DNA of 64,000 bases from Amycolatopsis endophytica. Lineage in GTDB: Bacteria > Actinomycetota > Actinomycetes > Mycobacteriales > Pseudonocardiaceae. The first letter of the stretch is position 1. Each line of letters starts with the position of its first letter. Positions 34,618 to 44,339 of this stretch are shown here, in pieces. The notes beneath the pieces were generated by a model. The model searched no databases and was not told the DNA's origin. It saw nothing but the letters and a program-made list of their open reading frames with translations. The translations under genes and the position numbers were made by a program. The stretch is from assembly GCF_013410405.1 (NCBI RefSeq), contig NZ_JACCFK010000001.1, forward strand, positions 1,798,001 to 1,862,000. The letters run 5' to 3'.

Positions 34618-37452
34618 GTGAGTGAAGCAATCGAGGAAACGCCCGGCCACCGGTACACCGCCGAACTGGCCGGTCGGGTCGAGCTGCGCTGGCAGAACCA
34701 CTGGGCCGATCACGGCACCTTCCACGCGCCGAACCCGGCCGGCTCCCTCGCGGACGCCGGCGACGTTCCCTCGGACAAGCTCTTCGTGCAGGACATGTTC
34801 CCCTACCCGTCGGGGGCCGGCCTGCACGTCGGGCACCCGCTCGGCTTCATCAGCACCGACGTCTACGCCCGCTACCACCGGATGATCGGGCGCAACGTCC
34901 TGCACACCATGGGTTTCGACGCGTTCGGCCTGCCCGCCGAGCAGTACGCGGTGCAGACGGGCCAGCATCCGCGCAAGACCACCGAAGAGAACATGGAGAC
35001 CTACCTGCGTCAGATCCGCAGGCTGGGTCTGGGCCACGACGAGCGCCGCCGGATCGCGACGATCGACCCGGAGTTCTACAAGTGGACCCAGTGGATCTTC
35101 CTGAAGATCTACGACTCCTACTACGACGAGAAGCAGGGCAAGGCCCGCCCGATCGTCGAGCTGGAGGCCGAGTACGCGCAGGACAAGCGGCCGACCCCCG
35201 ACGGACGGGGCTGGTGCGAGCTGACCCGCGCGGAGCAGCTGGCGATCCTGGACGAGCACCGGCTGGCCTACATCTCCGAGGCGCCGGTCAACTGGTGTCC
35301 GGGACTGGGCACGGTGCTGTCCAACGAGGAGGTCACGCCCGACGGGCGCAGCGAGCGCGGGAACTTCCCGGTGTTCCGCCGCAACCTGCGCCAGTGGATG
35401 ATGCGCATCACGGCCTACGCCGACCGCCTCGTCGACGACCTGGACCGGCTGGAGTGGCCGGAGAAGGTCAAGTCGATGCAGCGCAACTGGATCGGCCGCT
35501 CCCACGGTGCGCGGGTGTCCTTCGCCGCCGGCGAGCACCGGATCGAGGTCTTCACGACGCGTCCGGACACCCTGTTCGGCGCCACCTACATGGTGCTGGC
35601 GCCCGAGCACCCGCTGGTCGACGAGCTGACCGCCGCCGCGTGGCCGTCCGATGTGGATGAACGGTGGACCGGTGGCGCCGCCACTCCGGCGGAGGCCGTC
35701 GCCGAGTACCGGCGCGCCGCGTCGCGCAAGTCCGAACTGGACCGCCAGGAGAACAAGGACAAGACCGGCGTGTTCGTCGGGAGTTTCGCGGTGAACCCGG
35801 CCGACGGCAGGCAGATCCCGGTCTTCGTCGCCGACTACGTGCTGATGGGCTACGGCACCGGCGCGATCATGGCGGTGCCGGGTCAGGATCAGCGCGACTG
35901 GGACTTCGCCGAGAAGTTCGGCCTGGACATCATCCGCACCGTGCAGCCCAGCGAGGGCTTCGACGGCAAGGCGTTCACCGGCGAGGGTGTCGCGGTCAAC
36001 TCTGGCTTCTTGGACGGCCTGAACGTCGACGACGCCAAGAAGACGATGATCGCGTGGCTGGAGGAGAACGGCCACGGCACCGGCACGGTGCAGTACAAGC
36101 TGCGTGACTGGCTGTTTTCGCGGCAGCGGTACTGGGGTGAGCCGTTCCCCATCGTGTACGACGAGGACGGCCGGGCGCACGCGATCCCGGAGAGCATGCT
36201 GCCGGTCGAGCTGCCCGAGGTGGACGACTACTCGCCGCGCACCTTCGATCCGGAGGACGCCGGCAGCGAGCCGTCGCCACCGCTGTCCCGCGCGAACGAG
36301 TGGGTCGAGGTCGAGCTGGACCTGGGTGAGGGCCGCAAGACCTACCGCCGCGACACCAACACCATGCCCAACTGGGCGGGTTCCTGCTGGTACCAGCTGC
36401 GCTACATCGACCCGGACAACTCCGGGCGCTTCGTCGACGCGGGCAACGAGCAGTACTGGATGGGCCCGCGCACCGCCGAGCACGGCGTGAACGACCCGGG
36501 CGGGGTCGACCTGTACGTCGGTGGCGTCGAGCACGCCGTGCTGCACCTGCTGTACTCGCGCTTCTGGCAGAAGGTGCTGTTCGACCTGGGGTACGTCAGC
36601 GCCGAGGAGCCGTACCGGCGGCTGTTCAACCAGGGCTACATCCAGGCCTACGCCTACACCGACGAGCGCGGCTTCTACGTCCCGGCCGAAGAGGTGGAGG
36701 AACGCGACGGCAAGTTCTTCCACCAGGGCAAGGAAGTCCGGCAAGAGTACGGGAAGATGGGCAAGAGCCTGAAGAACGTGGTCACGCCCGACCAGATGGC
36801 GGCGGACTACGGGGCCGACACCTTCCGGTTCTACGAGATGTCGATGGGCCCGCTGGCCGATTCGCGGCCGTGGGCGACCAAGGACGTCGTCGGCTCGCAC
36901 CGGTTCCTGCAGCGCGTGTGGCGCCTGGTGGTGTCCGAGCAGACCGGCGAGCCGCGGGTGTCCGCGGCGGAGGCGACCGACGACGACCGCCGGGCCCTGC
37001 ACAGGACCATCGCCGGTGTCCGTGACGACTACGCGAACCTGCGGTTCAACACCGCGGGCGCGAAGCTGATCGAGTACAACAACCACCTGACCAAGGTCTA
37101 CGGCGCCGCCGAGTCGACGCCGCGGGAACTGGTCGAGCCGCTGGTGCTGATGCTCGCGCCGCTGTGCCCGCACATCGCCGAGGAGCTGTGGCACCGGCTG
37201 GGCCACGACGCTTCGCTGGCGCACGGCCCGTTCCCCGTCGCGGACGAGAAGTTCCTGGTCGAGGACACGGTGGAGTACCCGATCCAGGTCAACGGCAAGG
37301 TCCGCGCACGCATCCAGGTTCCCGCCGACGCGGCCAAGGACGCCGTGGAAGCGGCGGCCCTGGCCGACGAGAAGATCGTGGCGCTGCTCAATGGCGCGGC
37401 CCCGCGCAAGGTCATCGTGGTGCCCGGCCGCCTGGTGAACCTGGTCCTCTAA
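34618..37452 (+). CDS. leuS: Leucine--tRNA ligase
   Basis: A 944-aa class Ia synthetase that charges tRNA-Leu. The HIGH motif appears as the variant HVGHPLG in [16 protein letters not shown] near residue 70. The CP1 editing domain includes [20 protein letters not shown]. The KMSKS motif is KMGKS near residue 715, followed by the anticodon-binding and C-terminal domains. Starts at GTG 34618, apparently leaderless. The last four bases overlap the convergent TetR gene. Confidence 0.97.
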   Translation: MSEAIEETPGHRYTAELAGRVELRWQNHWADHGTFHAPNPAGSLADAGDVPSDKLFVQDMFPYPSGAGLHVGHPLGFISTDVYARYHRMIGRNVLHTMGFDAFGLPAEQYAVQTGQHPRKTTEENMETYLRQIRRLGLGHDERRRIATIDPEFYKWTQWIFLKIYDSYYDEKQGKARPIVELEAEYAQDKRPTPDGRGWCELTRAEQLAILDEHRLAYISEAPVNWCPGLGTVLSNEEVTPDGRSERGNFPVFRRNLRQWMMRITAYADRLVDDLDRLEWPEKVKSMQRNWIGRSHGARVSFAAGEHRIEVFTTRPDTLFGATYMVLAPEHPLVDELTAAAWPSDVDERWTGGAATPAEAVAEYRRAASRKSELDRQENKDKTGVFVGSFAVNPADGRQIPVFVADYVLMGYGTGAIMAVPGQDQRDWDFAEKFGLDIIRTVQPSEGFDGKAFTGEGVAVNSGFLDGLNVDDAKKTMIAWLEENGHGTGTVQYKLRDWLFSRQRYWGEPFPIVYDEDGRAHAIPESMLPVELPEVDDYSPRTFDPEDAGSEPSPPLSRANEWVEVELDLGEGRKTYRRDTNTMPNWAGSCWYQLRYIDPDNSGRFVDAGNEQYWMGPRTAEHGVNDPGGVDLYVGGVEHAVLHLLYSRFWQKVLFDLGYVSAEEPYRRLFNQGYIQAYAYTDERGFYVPAEEVEERDGKFFHQGKEVRQEYGKMGKSLKNVVTPDQMAADYGADTFRFYEMSMGPLADSRPWATKDVVGSHRFLQRVWRLVVSEQTGEPRVSAAEATDDDRRALHRTIAGVRDDYANLRFNTAGAKLIEYNNHLTKVYGAAESTPRELVEPLVLMLAPLCPHIAEELWHRLGHDASLAHGPFPVADEKFLVEDTVEYPIQVNGKVRARIQVPADAAKDAVEAAALADEKIVALLNGAAPRKVIVVPGRLVNLVL

Positions 37453-38192
37453 GGCATGTTCAAACCGATCTCGCGGGCGAGGTCGGCCAGGAGTGCGTCG
37501 AACACGGCGTCCGGCTTGGACATCGGGATCGGGTAGTTGCCGAACACCTCGAGTGTCACGTGCCCGTACAGGCGCGCCCAGAACTGGATCATCACGTAGG
37601 TGGTGCCCAGGTCGAGCTTGTCCGGCGGGAACTCGCTCGCGGACTCGCCGAGCAGGGCCATCAGTTCGCCCTTGAACGCGATCAGGTCGTCGTGCAGTTC
37701 GGTGGGCACCGCGTCGGCGGGCGGGAGTTCCAGCTGGAAGTTCGCCAGCAGGTGCCCGGCCGCGGTGAGGAAGATCCGCCCGAACGGTTCGTTGGCCCGG
37801 TTGAGCGTGGCGACGCTGCCCGCCGCGGACCCGACCTCGCCGGTCGGGGACGCGAACACGAGCGTGAACTCCTTGGTGTGGGTCAGCGCCCAGCGCCGGA
37901 AGCCACGGCAGATCGCGAACAGCTGGACCGCTCCGTCGTCGGGCAGTCCGGCCAGTTCTTCGGCGAGTTCGGCGGCCAGGTCGGCGACGACGTCGAGTCG
38001 CAGGTGCTCGACGAGGTCGTCGCGTGAGCCGTAGTACCGGTAGAGCGCGGGCGCGGTGATGCCGAGTTCGCGGGCGATGGCTCGCAACGTCACGGCTTCC
38101 GGCCCTCGCTCGACGAGGAGCTTGCGCGCGGTGCGGCGGATGTCCTGGTCGGTCGCCGCGCGCTCGCGACCCCGTCGGGTCGGCTTGTCCAT
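37449..38192 (-). CDS. TetR/AcrR family transcriptional regulator
   Basis: A 247-aa regulator. The N-terminal helix-turn-helix (about 15-65) has [31 protein letters not shown], unmistakably TetR-like; the C-terminal ligand domain continues to residue 245. The TAGAAT hexamer at -12 to -7 suggests a leaderless mRNA. A large perfect inverted repeat lies 53 bp upstream (38245-38280) and could be its own operator. Ligand and targets unknown. Confidence 0.9.
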   Translation of the reverse strand: MDKPTRRGRERAATDQDIRRTARKLLVERGPEAVTLRAIARELGITAPALYRYYGSRDDLVEHLRLDVVADLAAELAEELAGLPDDGAVQLFAICRGFRRWALTHTKEFTLVFASPTGEVGSAAGSVATLNRANEPFGRIFLTAAGHLLANFQLELPPADAVPTELHDDLIAFKGELMALLGESASEFPPDKLDLGTTYVMIQFWARLYGHVTLEVFGNYPIPMSKPDAVFDALLADLAREIGLNMP

Positions 38193-38198
38193 TCGGGC

Positions 38199-38204
38199 AT
38201 TCTA
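38199..38204 (-). promoter_or_regulatory. -10 hexamer TAGAAT for leaderless TetR mRNA
   Basis: On the minus strand TAGAAT occupies -12 to -7 relative to the A of the ATG at 38192. Confidence 0.5.
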
Positions 38205-38244
38205 GAAGGTCAATGCCGCATTCCGGAGGAGATCGGGCGCCGCC

Positions 38245-38280
38245 GGTACCGATCGCTCGGGGGGCTACGCGATCGGTACC
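38245..38280. promoter_or_regulatory. 12-bp perfect inverted repeat in the TetR-ptsI intergenic region
   Basis: GGTACCGATCGC (38245-38256) and GCGATCGGTACC (38269-38280) with a 12-nt centre. The half-sites are one and a bit helical turns apart, compatible with a dimeric regulator such as the adjacent TetR protein; it could also fold as a hairpin, but no T tract follows. Confidence 0.45.
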
Positions 38281-38367
38281 AGCGACCCGATGCCCGGCCT
38301 CCGGTTGCGCAGACCGGTGCCGGACGAAAGGTGAGAGCCCGCGTGCTCCCTGGCGGGACGGCCCGAT

Positions 38368-38381
38368 GGGGCAATTGCCCC
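38368..38381. repeat. 14-bp palindrome GGGGCAATTGCCCC with flanking CCCG/CGGG
   Basis: A perfect palindrome with a second, outer pair (CCCG at 38362-38365 and CGGG at 38385-38388). It lies midway in the 371-bp non-coding stretch before ptsI. Either an operator or a stem-loop in the ptsI leader; nothing else recognised there apart from the sites listed. Confidence 0.35.
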
Positions 38382-38551
38382 AAACGGGTGAACGTCGCGG
38401 ACGCTCACCCTAGTGTCGCATCATTCGTCCCAGAAGTTACAAGAATCTTCACGTTTGCATAGGGAACCAGGCTGGTGTGCGGTGGGACGAGCTGTCGTGA
38501 AGGCTGGTGTAGGCGCATCGCACGTGCGTGACGAGGCGGGATGAGGAAGGT

Positions 38552-38565
38552 ATGGTCTAGACCAT
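38552..38565. promoter_or_regulatory. DasR-type (dre) operator overlapping the ptsI start codon
   Basis: ATGGTCTAGACCAT is a perfect 14-bp palindrome whose core TGGTCTAGACCA is identical to the core of the dre site bound by the GntR-family repressor DasR/NagR in Streptomyces (ACTGGTCTAGACCACT). It covers the last bases before the ptsI ATG and its first two bases. DasR represses N-acetylglucosamine PTS genes until glucosamine-6-phosphate accumulates, which fits this gene. Confidence 0.75.
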
Positions 38566-40192
38566 GTCCGAAACGCTGTCCGGAGTTCCGGTGAGCCCTG
38601 GCCGCGCGAGTGGTCCGGTCGTCGCCGTGGCCGAACCCGCCGCCGCGCCCGCGAGCGGTCCCGCGCCGTCCGATCCGCAGGCCGAGGCCGCGCGGATCGC
38701 CCCGGCGGCGCAGGTGGTGGTCGAACGCCTGGAAGCGCTTGCTGAGCGGGCGGCGGGCGATGCCGCGACGATCCTGCTGACGACGGCGGCCATGGCGGGC
38801 GACCCGGCACTGATCAGCGAGGCGGAGCGACTGGTCGCGGCCGAGGGCAGGCCCGCGCCGCGTGCCGTGTACGAGGCGGCCAACGGCTTTGCGAAAGCGC
38901 TTTCCGCGGCCGGCGGGTACATGGCCGAGCGGGTCCGCGACATCGAGGACATCCGCGACCGCGTGGTCGCGGAGCTGCAGGGCACCGCGCCGCCAGGGGT
39001 GCCGGACCTGAGCGGGCCGAGCGTGCTCGTCGCGCGGGACCTCGCCCCGGCGGACACGGCGGGCCTGGATCCGGCGCTGGTGCTCGCGCTCGTGACCGAG
39101 GAGGGCGGGCCGACCAGCCACACCGCGATCCTGGCGCGGTCGCTGGGCATCCCCGCGGTGGTGGCCGTGCGCGGGCTCCTGGCGCTGCACGCGGATGCGC
39201 TGTCGGTGGACGGCGACACCGGGACGGTCGAGGCGATCGACGCCGCCGCTCCGGTCGTGTCCGCGGTGCGGCAGGGCGCGGCGGAGTGGAGCGGCGTCGG
39301 CCGCACGTCGGACGACCACGTGGTGAAGGTGCTCGGCAACGTCGGCTCCCCCGCGGACGCGAAGGCCGCCGCCGAGGCGGGCGCCGAGGGAGTCGGGCTG
39401 TTCCGCACGGAGTTCTGCTACCTGGACGCGCCGTCCGAGCCGTCGGTGGCCGAGCAGCGGGCGGCGTACGGCGCGGTGCTGGAGCCGTTCGCGGGCAAGC
39501 CGGTGGTGGTGCGCACGCTCGACGCGGGCGCCGACAAGCCGCTCGCCTTCCTGTCCCCCGAAACGGAGCCGAACCCGGCGCTCGGCGTGCGCGGGCTGCG
39601 GGTCGCCTTCGACCGGCCGGAGGTGCTGGACCGGCAGCTGGAGGCGATCGCGGGCGCGGCGGCGGATTCCGGTGCCGAGGTGTCGGTGATGGCGCCGATG
39701 GTCGCCACGGCGGCGGAGGCGGAGTGGTTCGCCTCGCGGGTGCGCGCCGCGGGGATCGCGCGGGCCGGGGTGATGATCGAGGTCCCGGCGGCGGCGCTGG
39801 CGGCGAAGGAGATCCTGGAGGCCGTGGACTTCGTGTCGCTGGGCACGAACGACCTGGCGCAGTACACGTTCGCCGCGGACCGCCAGCTGGGGGCGGTCGC
39901 GGCGCTGAACGACCCGTGGCAGCCCGCGCTGTTGCGGCTGATCGCCCTGGTCGGCACGGCGGCGCGGGAGAGCGGCAAACCAGCGGGCGTCTGCGGTGAA
40001 GCGGCCGCCGACCCGGTGCTGGCACGCGTGCTCACCGGCCTCGGAGTGACCAGCCTGTCGATGAACGCGGCCGCGGTGCGCGCCGTGGGCGCCAGCCTGG
40101 CCGCGGTGACCCTGGCCGGGTGCGAGTCCGCGGCACGCGCCGCATTGACCGCCGCGAACCCGGCAGCCGCCCGCGAGGCCGCGCGCGGCTAG
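38564..40192 (+). CDS. ptsI: Phosphoenolpyruvate-protein phosphotransferase (PTS enzyme I)
   Basis: A 542-aa cytosolic enzyme that takes phosphate from PEP and passes it to HPr, the first step of sugar uptake by the PTS. The phosphohistidine is His186 in GGPTSHTAILARSLGIPAVV; the PEP-binding barrel has GVGLFRTEF, SLGTNDLAQYT and the catalytic Cys in PAGVCGEAA. GAGGAAGG provides the ribosome-binding site for ATG 38564. A DasR-type operator on the start codon points to control by amino sugars. No ptsH, crr or EIIBC genes are in the window. Confidence 0.95.
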   Translation: MSETLSGVPVSPGRASGPVVAVAEPAAAPASGPAPSDPQAEAARIAPAAQVVVERLEALAERAAGDAATILLTTAAMAGDPALISEAERLVAAEGRPAPRAVYEAANGFAKALSAAGGYMAERVRDIEDIRDRVVAELQGTAPPGVPDLSGPSVLVARDLAPADTAGLDPALVLALVTEEGGPTSHTAILARSLGIPAVVAVRGLLALHADALSVDGDTGTVEAIDAAAPVVSAVRQGAAEWSGVGRTSDDHVVKVLGNVGSPADAKAAAEAGAEGVGLFRTEFCYLDAPSEPSVAEQRAAYGAVLEPFAGKPVVVRTLDAGADKPLAFLSPETEPNPALGVRGLRVAFDRPEVLDRQLEAIAGAAADSGAEVSVMAPMVATAAEAEWFASRVRAAGIARAGVMIEVPAAALAAKEILEAVDFVSLGTNDLAQYTFAADRQLGAVAALNDPWQPALLRLIALVGTAARESGKPAGVCGEAAADPVLARVLTGLGVTSLSMNAAAVRAVGASLAAVTLAGCESAARAALTAANPAAAREAARG

Positions 40193-40809
40193 CTGAGGTG
40201 CCCGAACAGGCCGCGCCGCGGATGGCGGATCACGAGTGAGCCGCCGTGGAGGCGGCCCGCGAACACCAGTCGCGGGTTGCCCGGCTTGCCGTCCGAGGCC
40301 GTCCTGTCCTGCAGTGAGCCGTACTTGATCTCGGTGATCGCGTTCAGATCGACCGCGCCGTGTTCCGGGATGATCACCTCGACCGAGCCCCACTTGCAGT
40401 CCAGCTCCAGCCGCACCACCGGGGTCGCGATCTGGGCCTCGCTGAAGTCGAGTTTCGTGGCGCCGTACCGGTTGCGGACGACCACCTCGGGCGGCACCAG
40501 CCAGCGGCCGTTGCGCACCAGCGAGGAGTACTTCGCGTTCAGCTCGACCCGCTGGTCCGGCGAGTAGACCGGCGCCACCGCCGGGTGGACGTCGGGGTGG
40601 AACAGGCCGGGCAGGTCCGCGAGCACGGTGTTCAGCTCGCCGCGGGTGCGGGCGGCGAGCGCGGTGTCGGTGCGCTCGGTGAACTCGTCGAGGTCGATCA
40701 TGCCGCGGCCGATCGCCTTCTGCAGCACCGCGACCACGTGTTCCCGTTCGGCGTCCGACACCCGCAGATCCCTCGGGGACAGCGGCCTGGTTCCGGTCTC
40801 CTCGCCCAT
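40189..40809 (-). CDS. DUF1707 / LiaF-like domain protein
   Basis: A 206-aa protein. The DUF1707 (SHOCT-like) domain is at about residues 14-70: LRVSDAEREHVVAVLQKAIGRG and LDEFTERTDTALAARTRGEL. A C-terminal beta-rich region (about 95-205) resembles the cell-wall-active antibiotic response LiaF-type fold. No membrane helix, so probably cytoplasmic. A TAGCCT hexamer at -12 to -7 suggests leaderless expression. It overlaps ptsI by four bases at their 3' ends. Function unknown. Confidence 0.82.
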   Translation of the reverse strand: MGEETGTRPLSPRDLRVSDAEREHVVAVLQKAIGRGMIDLDEFTERTDTALAARTRGELNTVLADLPGLFHPDVHPAVAPVYSPDQRVELNAKYSSLVRNGRWLVPPEVVVRNRYGATKLDFSEAQIATPVVRLELDCKWGSVEVIIPEHGAVDLNAITEIKYGSLQDRTASDGKPGNPRLVFAGRLHGGSLVIRHPRRGLFGHLS

Positions 40810-40815
40810 GCGTCC

Positions 40816-40821
40816 AGGCTA
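40816..40821 (-). promoter_or_regulatory. -10 hexamer TAGCCT for leaderless DUF1707 mRNA
   Basis: TAGCCT on the minus strand lies at exactly -12 to -7 from the A of the ATG at 40809. Confidence 0.5.
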
Positions 40822-40857
40822 GGACGCCCGACCCCGAACCGGGATCCGGGGAAATCC

Positions 40858-41496
40858 CTAGTCTTTGTCGAGCCCGTGCTCGATGGCGTAGCGCGCCAGT
40901 TCGACGCGGTTGTGCAGCTGCAGCTTCCGCAGCGTCGACTGGACGTGGTTCTCCACGGTCCGGTGCGACAACACGAGCCGTTCGGCGATCTGCCGCGCCG
41001 TCAGGCCCTTCGCGACCAGCCGCAGCACGTCGGTCTCCCGCTCGGACAACCGTGGCACCGCCTCGCCCGGCGCCTCGGCCATCCGCCGGTACTCGCCCAG
41101 CACCAGGCCGGCCAGCCCCGGCGTGAACACCGGGTCGCCCTCCGCGGTGCGGCGCACGGCCTCGACCAGCTCCTGCACCGACGCCGACTTCACCAGGTAT
41201 CCGGAGGCGCCCGCCTTCACCGCCTCCAGCACGTCGCTGTGCTCACCGCTCGCGGACAGCACCAGCACCCTCGTGTCCGGCAGGTTCGTGGTGATCTCGC
41301 GGGTCGCGTCGACACCGGAGGTGCCCGCCAAGTTCATGTCCATCAGCACGACGTCGGGTCGCACCGCCGTCGCGATGCGCACCGCGGCGGTCGCGTCCGG
41401 TGCGGTGGCCCGGACGTCGAACCCGTTCTCACCCAGGTCGCGTGCGACGCCGTCCCGCCAGATCGGGTGGTCGTCGACGACCATCACACTGATCAT
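40858..41496 (-). CDS. NarL/LuxR-type response regulator
   Basis: A 212-aa two-component regulator. The receiver domain has the acidic pair in VVDDHP, the phosphorylation site Asp53 in DVVLMDMNLAG and the switch Lys in GYLVKSAS; the C-terminal LuxR helix-turn-helix begins LSERETDVLRLVAKGLTARQIA. Its ATG at 41496 overlaps the stop of the histidine kinase gene by four bases, so the pair is translationally coupled. Order and kinase type match MacR of MacRS systems, which affect development and antibiotic production in Streptomyces (family knowledge). Confidence 0.93.
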   Translation of the reverse strand: MISVMVVDDHPIWRDGVARDLGENGFDVRATAPDATAAVRIATAVRPDVVLMDMNLAGTSGVDATREITTNLPDTRVLVLSASGEHSDVLEAVKAGASGYLVKSASVQELVEAVRRTAEGDPVFTPGLAGLVLGEYRRMAEAPGEAVPRLSERETDVLRLVAKGLTARQIAERLVLSHRTVENHVQSTLRKLQLHNRVELARYAIEHGLDKD

Positions 41497-42629
41497 GTCC
41501 TCGGCACCCGGATCTCCCATTCGGTCCCCTGCCCTGGCGCGGTGTCCAACGCGATGGTGCCACCCAGCTCCCGCACGCGTCCCCGCATCGAGCGAACCAC
41601 GCCCATCCGGCCCTCGGTTACGGCGTCGGCCAGCCGCCCTTCGGCGATGCCCTCGCCGTCGTCGCGCACCGTGACGACCACCTCGCCGCCGACGTCCTCC
41701 AGCAGCACCCACGCCTTCGCCGCCGCACCGGCGTGCTTGTCGACGTTCGACAGGGCCTCGCGCACGACGGCGACCAGTTCCGAAGTCGTGCCCGAGGGCA
41801 GGTTGACCTCGCCGGCGGGGGTCGCGACCTGCACCTTCGAGGACGCCAGCAGTTGCAGCGCCGCCCGCAGATCGGTCTCGCCGGTGCTGTGTCCCTTCGG
41901 CCCGGTGGTGACCAGCGCGCGCAGCGCGATCTCCTGCTCACCAGCCAGCTCGGCGAGTTCGGCCGCTTCGCCGCCCAGTTCCCCGCCGCGACGGCGGACC
42001 CGCGCGAGCACCTGCAGGACGCTGTCGTGGATGTCGCGTGCCAGCCGCTCCCGCTCCGTGGTGGCGGCCTCGGTGCGCAGCGCCTCGGCGAGCACGGCCG
42101 CGGACTTGCGCGCGGTCGAGGCGCTCATGCCGATCAGCAGACCGCTCGCGACCAGCAGCACCCCGTCGCGCGCGACATCGAGCGTGAAGCCCTCCCGTGC
42201 GAGGCCGGTCGCCGCCGCCACGACCAGGCCCGCGGTGACCCCGCCGACCCCGCCGAACCGCGTGCCGGCCGCGACCGGCGCGCCCGCCACCCAGACGGTC
42301 GTGATCAGCGGGGCGACGGCCGCGTTCTGCGCGTCCGTGAGGATCAACGGGGAGGTCAGCATCAGGACGCAGGTGACCAGCACGTCGGCGAGGACGAACC
42401 AGCGCCAGCGCCACCGCAACGCTTCCCGCGCGTAGACGGCCGCGGTCGCGACCGTCCACAGTGTCATCGCGCCGAGCACGGTCCAGGCCAGCCACGGCCG
42501 CTCGTAACCGGCGCTGTGCACGATCACCGCACCGTAGGCGAACAGCAGGGTCAGCACGCGCAGGCCGATCGTGCCCCACCACAGCGGGGTGGCGGGTTCG
42601 CGCGCGGTGGGCCCGAACCGGCGGCTCAC
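41493..42629 (-). CDS. MacS-family sensor histidine kinase
   Basis: A 378-aa membrane kinase. N-terminal half: DUF5931-type region with about six hydrophobic segments (residues 20-165). A HisKA_3 helix RLARDIHDSVLQVLARV carries the phosphoacceptor His; a HATPase domain follows with REALSNVDKHA (N box) and DDGEGIAEGRL (G1). It overlaps the AI-2E permease gene upstream and the regulator gene downstream by four bases each, forming a three-gene operon. Signal unknown. Confidence 0.9.
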   Translation of the reverse strand: MSRRFGPTAREPATPLWWGTIGLRVLTLLFAYGAVIVHSAGYERPWLAWTVLGAMTLWTVATAAVYAREALRWRWRWFVLADVLVTCVLMLTSPLILTDAQNAAVAPLITTVWVAGAPVAAGTRFGGVGGVTAGLVVAAATGLAREGFTLDVARDGVLLVASGLLIGMSASTARKSAAVLAEALRTEAATTERERLARDIHDSVLQVLARVRRRGGELGGEAAELAELAGEQEIALRALVTTGPKGHSTGETDLRAALQLLASSKVQVATPAGEVNLPSGTTSELVAVVREALSNVDKHAGAAAKAWVLLEDVGGEVVVTVRDDGEGIAEGRLADAVTEGRMGVVRSMRGRVRELGGTIALDTAPGQGTEWEIRVPRT

Positions 42630-43801
42630 GGCTTCTTCGGTTCGCCGGACTCCCCGTCGTCACCGGGTCCGGCGTTCGGAGCGGCTTCGATGTCGTGCAG
42701 CACGTCCACCTCGGCCGGGTCCGGATCGCTCTCGTGCAGCAGTGAGCGGACGCCCGCGTTGACGATCGACATCAGCGGCACGGCCAGCAGCGCACCGGGG
42801 ATGCCGTAGACGACCAGGCCGGCCGCGATGCCCAGCACCACGGCCAGCGGGTGCAGCTTGACCGCCCTGCCGAGCAGCAGCGGCTGCAGGATGTGGCTCT
42901 CGAGCTGCATCACCGCGATGAGGACGGCCAGCACGATCAGCGCGGTCACGAACCCCTTGGTGACCAGCGCGACGAGCACCGCGACCGCGCCGGTGACCAC
43001 GGCGCCGAAGATCGGGATGAACGCGCCGAGGAACACCAGCGTGGACAGCGGGATCGCGAGCGGGACGCCGAGGATCGCCAGGCCGATCCAGACACCGACG
43101 GCGTCCACGACCGCGACCGCGGCGGTGGCCCTGACGAACGCGACGAGCGAGGCGAACCCGCGCCGTCCGGCGACGTCGACGCGCTGCCGGACCTGGGCCG
43201 GGATGCCCAGCATCAGCCAGGTCCAGATCTTCTCCCCGCCCGCGAGGAAGAAGATCGTGACGAACAGCGTCAGCACGAAACCGGTGAGGATCTCGCCGAC
43301 CGTGGTCGCGGTGGTGAGCGCGCTGTTGGTGAACGCGGCCTGGTTGTCCTGCAGGAAGCTGATCGAGTTGTCGAGGAACTCCTGGATCTGCTCCTGCTTG
43401 AGGTGCAGGTCGTTGATCAGCCAGTCCCTGATCTGGTTCAGGCTGTTGCTGACCTGGCTGGTCAGCGCGGGCAGTCCGTCGCTGACGTTGATGACGACGA
43501 ACGCCAGCAGCCCGCCGAGGACCGCCAGCCCGCCGATCAGCACGATCGCGGTTGCCAGCCCGCGCGGCACCCTGACCTGCACCAGTCGCGCTACGGCCGG
43601 GGCGAGCAGCGCGGCGAGCAGCAGCGCGATCGCCACCGGGATCACCACGACCGACAGGTAGGCGAGCAGCTGCAGGACGAGATACGCGGCGGCGGCCACG
43701 ACGAGGAACCGCCAGCCGAACGCGGCGCTGACCCGGAGGCCGCGCGGCACCACCCGGTCGTCGTCGAGGAATCGGTACTTCGGAGGTTGCGGCTCGCTCA
43801 C
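42626..43801 (-). CDS. AI-2E family (PerM-type) transporter
   Basis: A 391-aa membrane protein with eight or so hydrophobic helices. N-terminal pair near residues 30-75, a long soluble loop (about 105-170), then helices ending around ILAVLIAVMQLESHILQPLLLGRAVKLHPLAV, the family's conserved C-terminal block. Starts at GTG 43801, apparently leaderless (TAGGGT at -12 to -7). Members include the autoinducer-2 exporter TqsA and PerM, but most actinobacterial ones have no known substrate. First gene of the operon with the MacS-type kinase. Confidence 0.88.
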   Translation of the reverse strand: MSEPQPPKYRFLDDDRVVPRGLRVSAAFGWRFLVVAAAAYLVLQLLAYLSVVVIPVAIALLLAALLAPAVARLVQVRVPRGLATAIVLIGGLAVLGGLLAFVVINVSDGLPALTSQVSNSLNQIRDWLINDLHLKQEQIQEFLDNSISFLQDNQAAFTNSALTTATTVGEILTGFVLTLFVTIFFLAGGEKIWTWLMLGIPAQVRQRVDVAGRRGFASLVAFVRATAAVAVVDAVGVWIGLAILGVPLAIPLSTLVFLGAFIPIFGAVVTGAVAVLVALVTKGFVTALIVLAVLIAVMQLESHILQPLLLGRAVKLHPLAVVLGIAAGLVVYGIPGALLAVPLMSIVNAGVRSLLHESDPDPAEVDVLHDIEAAPNAGPGDDGESGEPKKP

Positions 43802-43807
43802 GCGACC

Positions 43808-43813
43808 ACCCTA
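43808..43813 (-). promoter_or_regulatory. -10 hexamer TAGGGT for leaderless AI-2E permease operon mRNA
   Basis: TAGGGT on the minus strand spans -12 to -7 from the first base of the GTG at 43801. Confidence 0.5.
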
Positions 43814-44339
43814 GCGAGCCGGACGGACAGGGCAGGGCAACGCGCTCACGGGATCCGCGACCGCTCTCGTCACACGATCAGGCGCTTGATCATCATCGGA
43901 TCAGCGCAGGTTCCGTCGGTATGTCAATCTTCGTCAAGATCGACATGCGCGACCGCGTTGACGAGACAGCGCGGTGAGAGGAGCCGGACTTCTCCATGAC
44001 GCGACGGACGACCGTCACGCGAACGCCGCCGCATCGCGCGTGCGTCGCCGAACCTCATCCGAAAATGTCTCAATTCGCCTCCGGTGGTCGTCGAAGAATG
44101 CCGACGAGCTGATTTCACCGGCCCGCTCGCCGGAATTTCCGTAATGTTTCCACGGTGGCGATAAGGCTGCTCTGAGCAGCGCTTCTGCTGTCATCAAGCG
44201 GCTATTCGTGCTGCCCGGAAACGGTTTCTTCACACTTCCGGGTCACCCTTCTGGAAAATTCCTTCATTCCACGTTTAACGTCATTTTCGACGGGAGTGCG
44301 TGGAACTTCCGGACGAACGAACGAACGCAAGGAGTGCAG
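43814..44339. other. 526-bp non-coding region ahead of the secreted-protein genes
   Basis: No convincing gene. It becomes richer in A+T toward the right (about 44080-44330) than the rest of the window. The only symmetric element noted is TCGTCAA (43931-43937) with TTGACGA (43958-43964). Its position between divergent genes and its base composition suggest an extended regulatory region for the exported protein gene at 44340; no specific promoter can be assigned. Confidence 0.4.

Noticed and set aside
34561..37224. 887-codon open frame antisense to leuS
   Set aside because: A shadow of high-GC codon use: arginine/valine/histidine-rich with no domain, while leuS on the other strand has all synthetase motifs.
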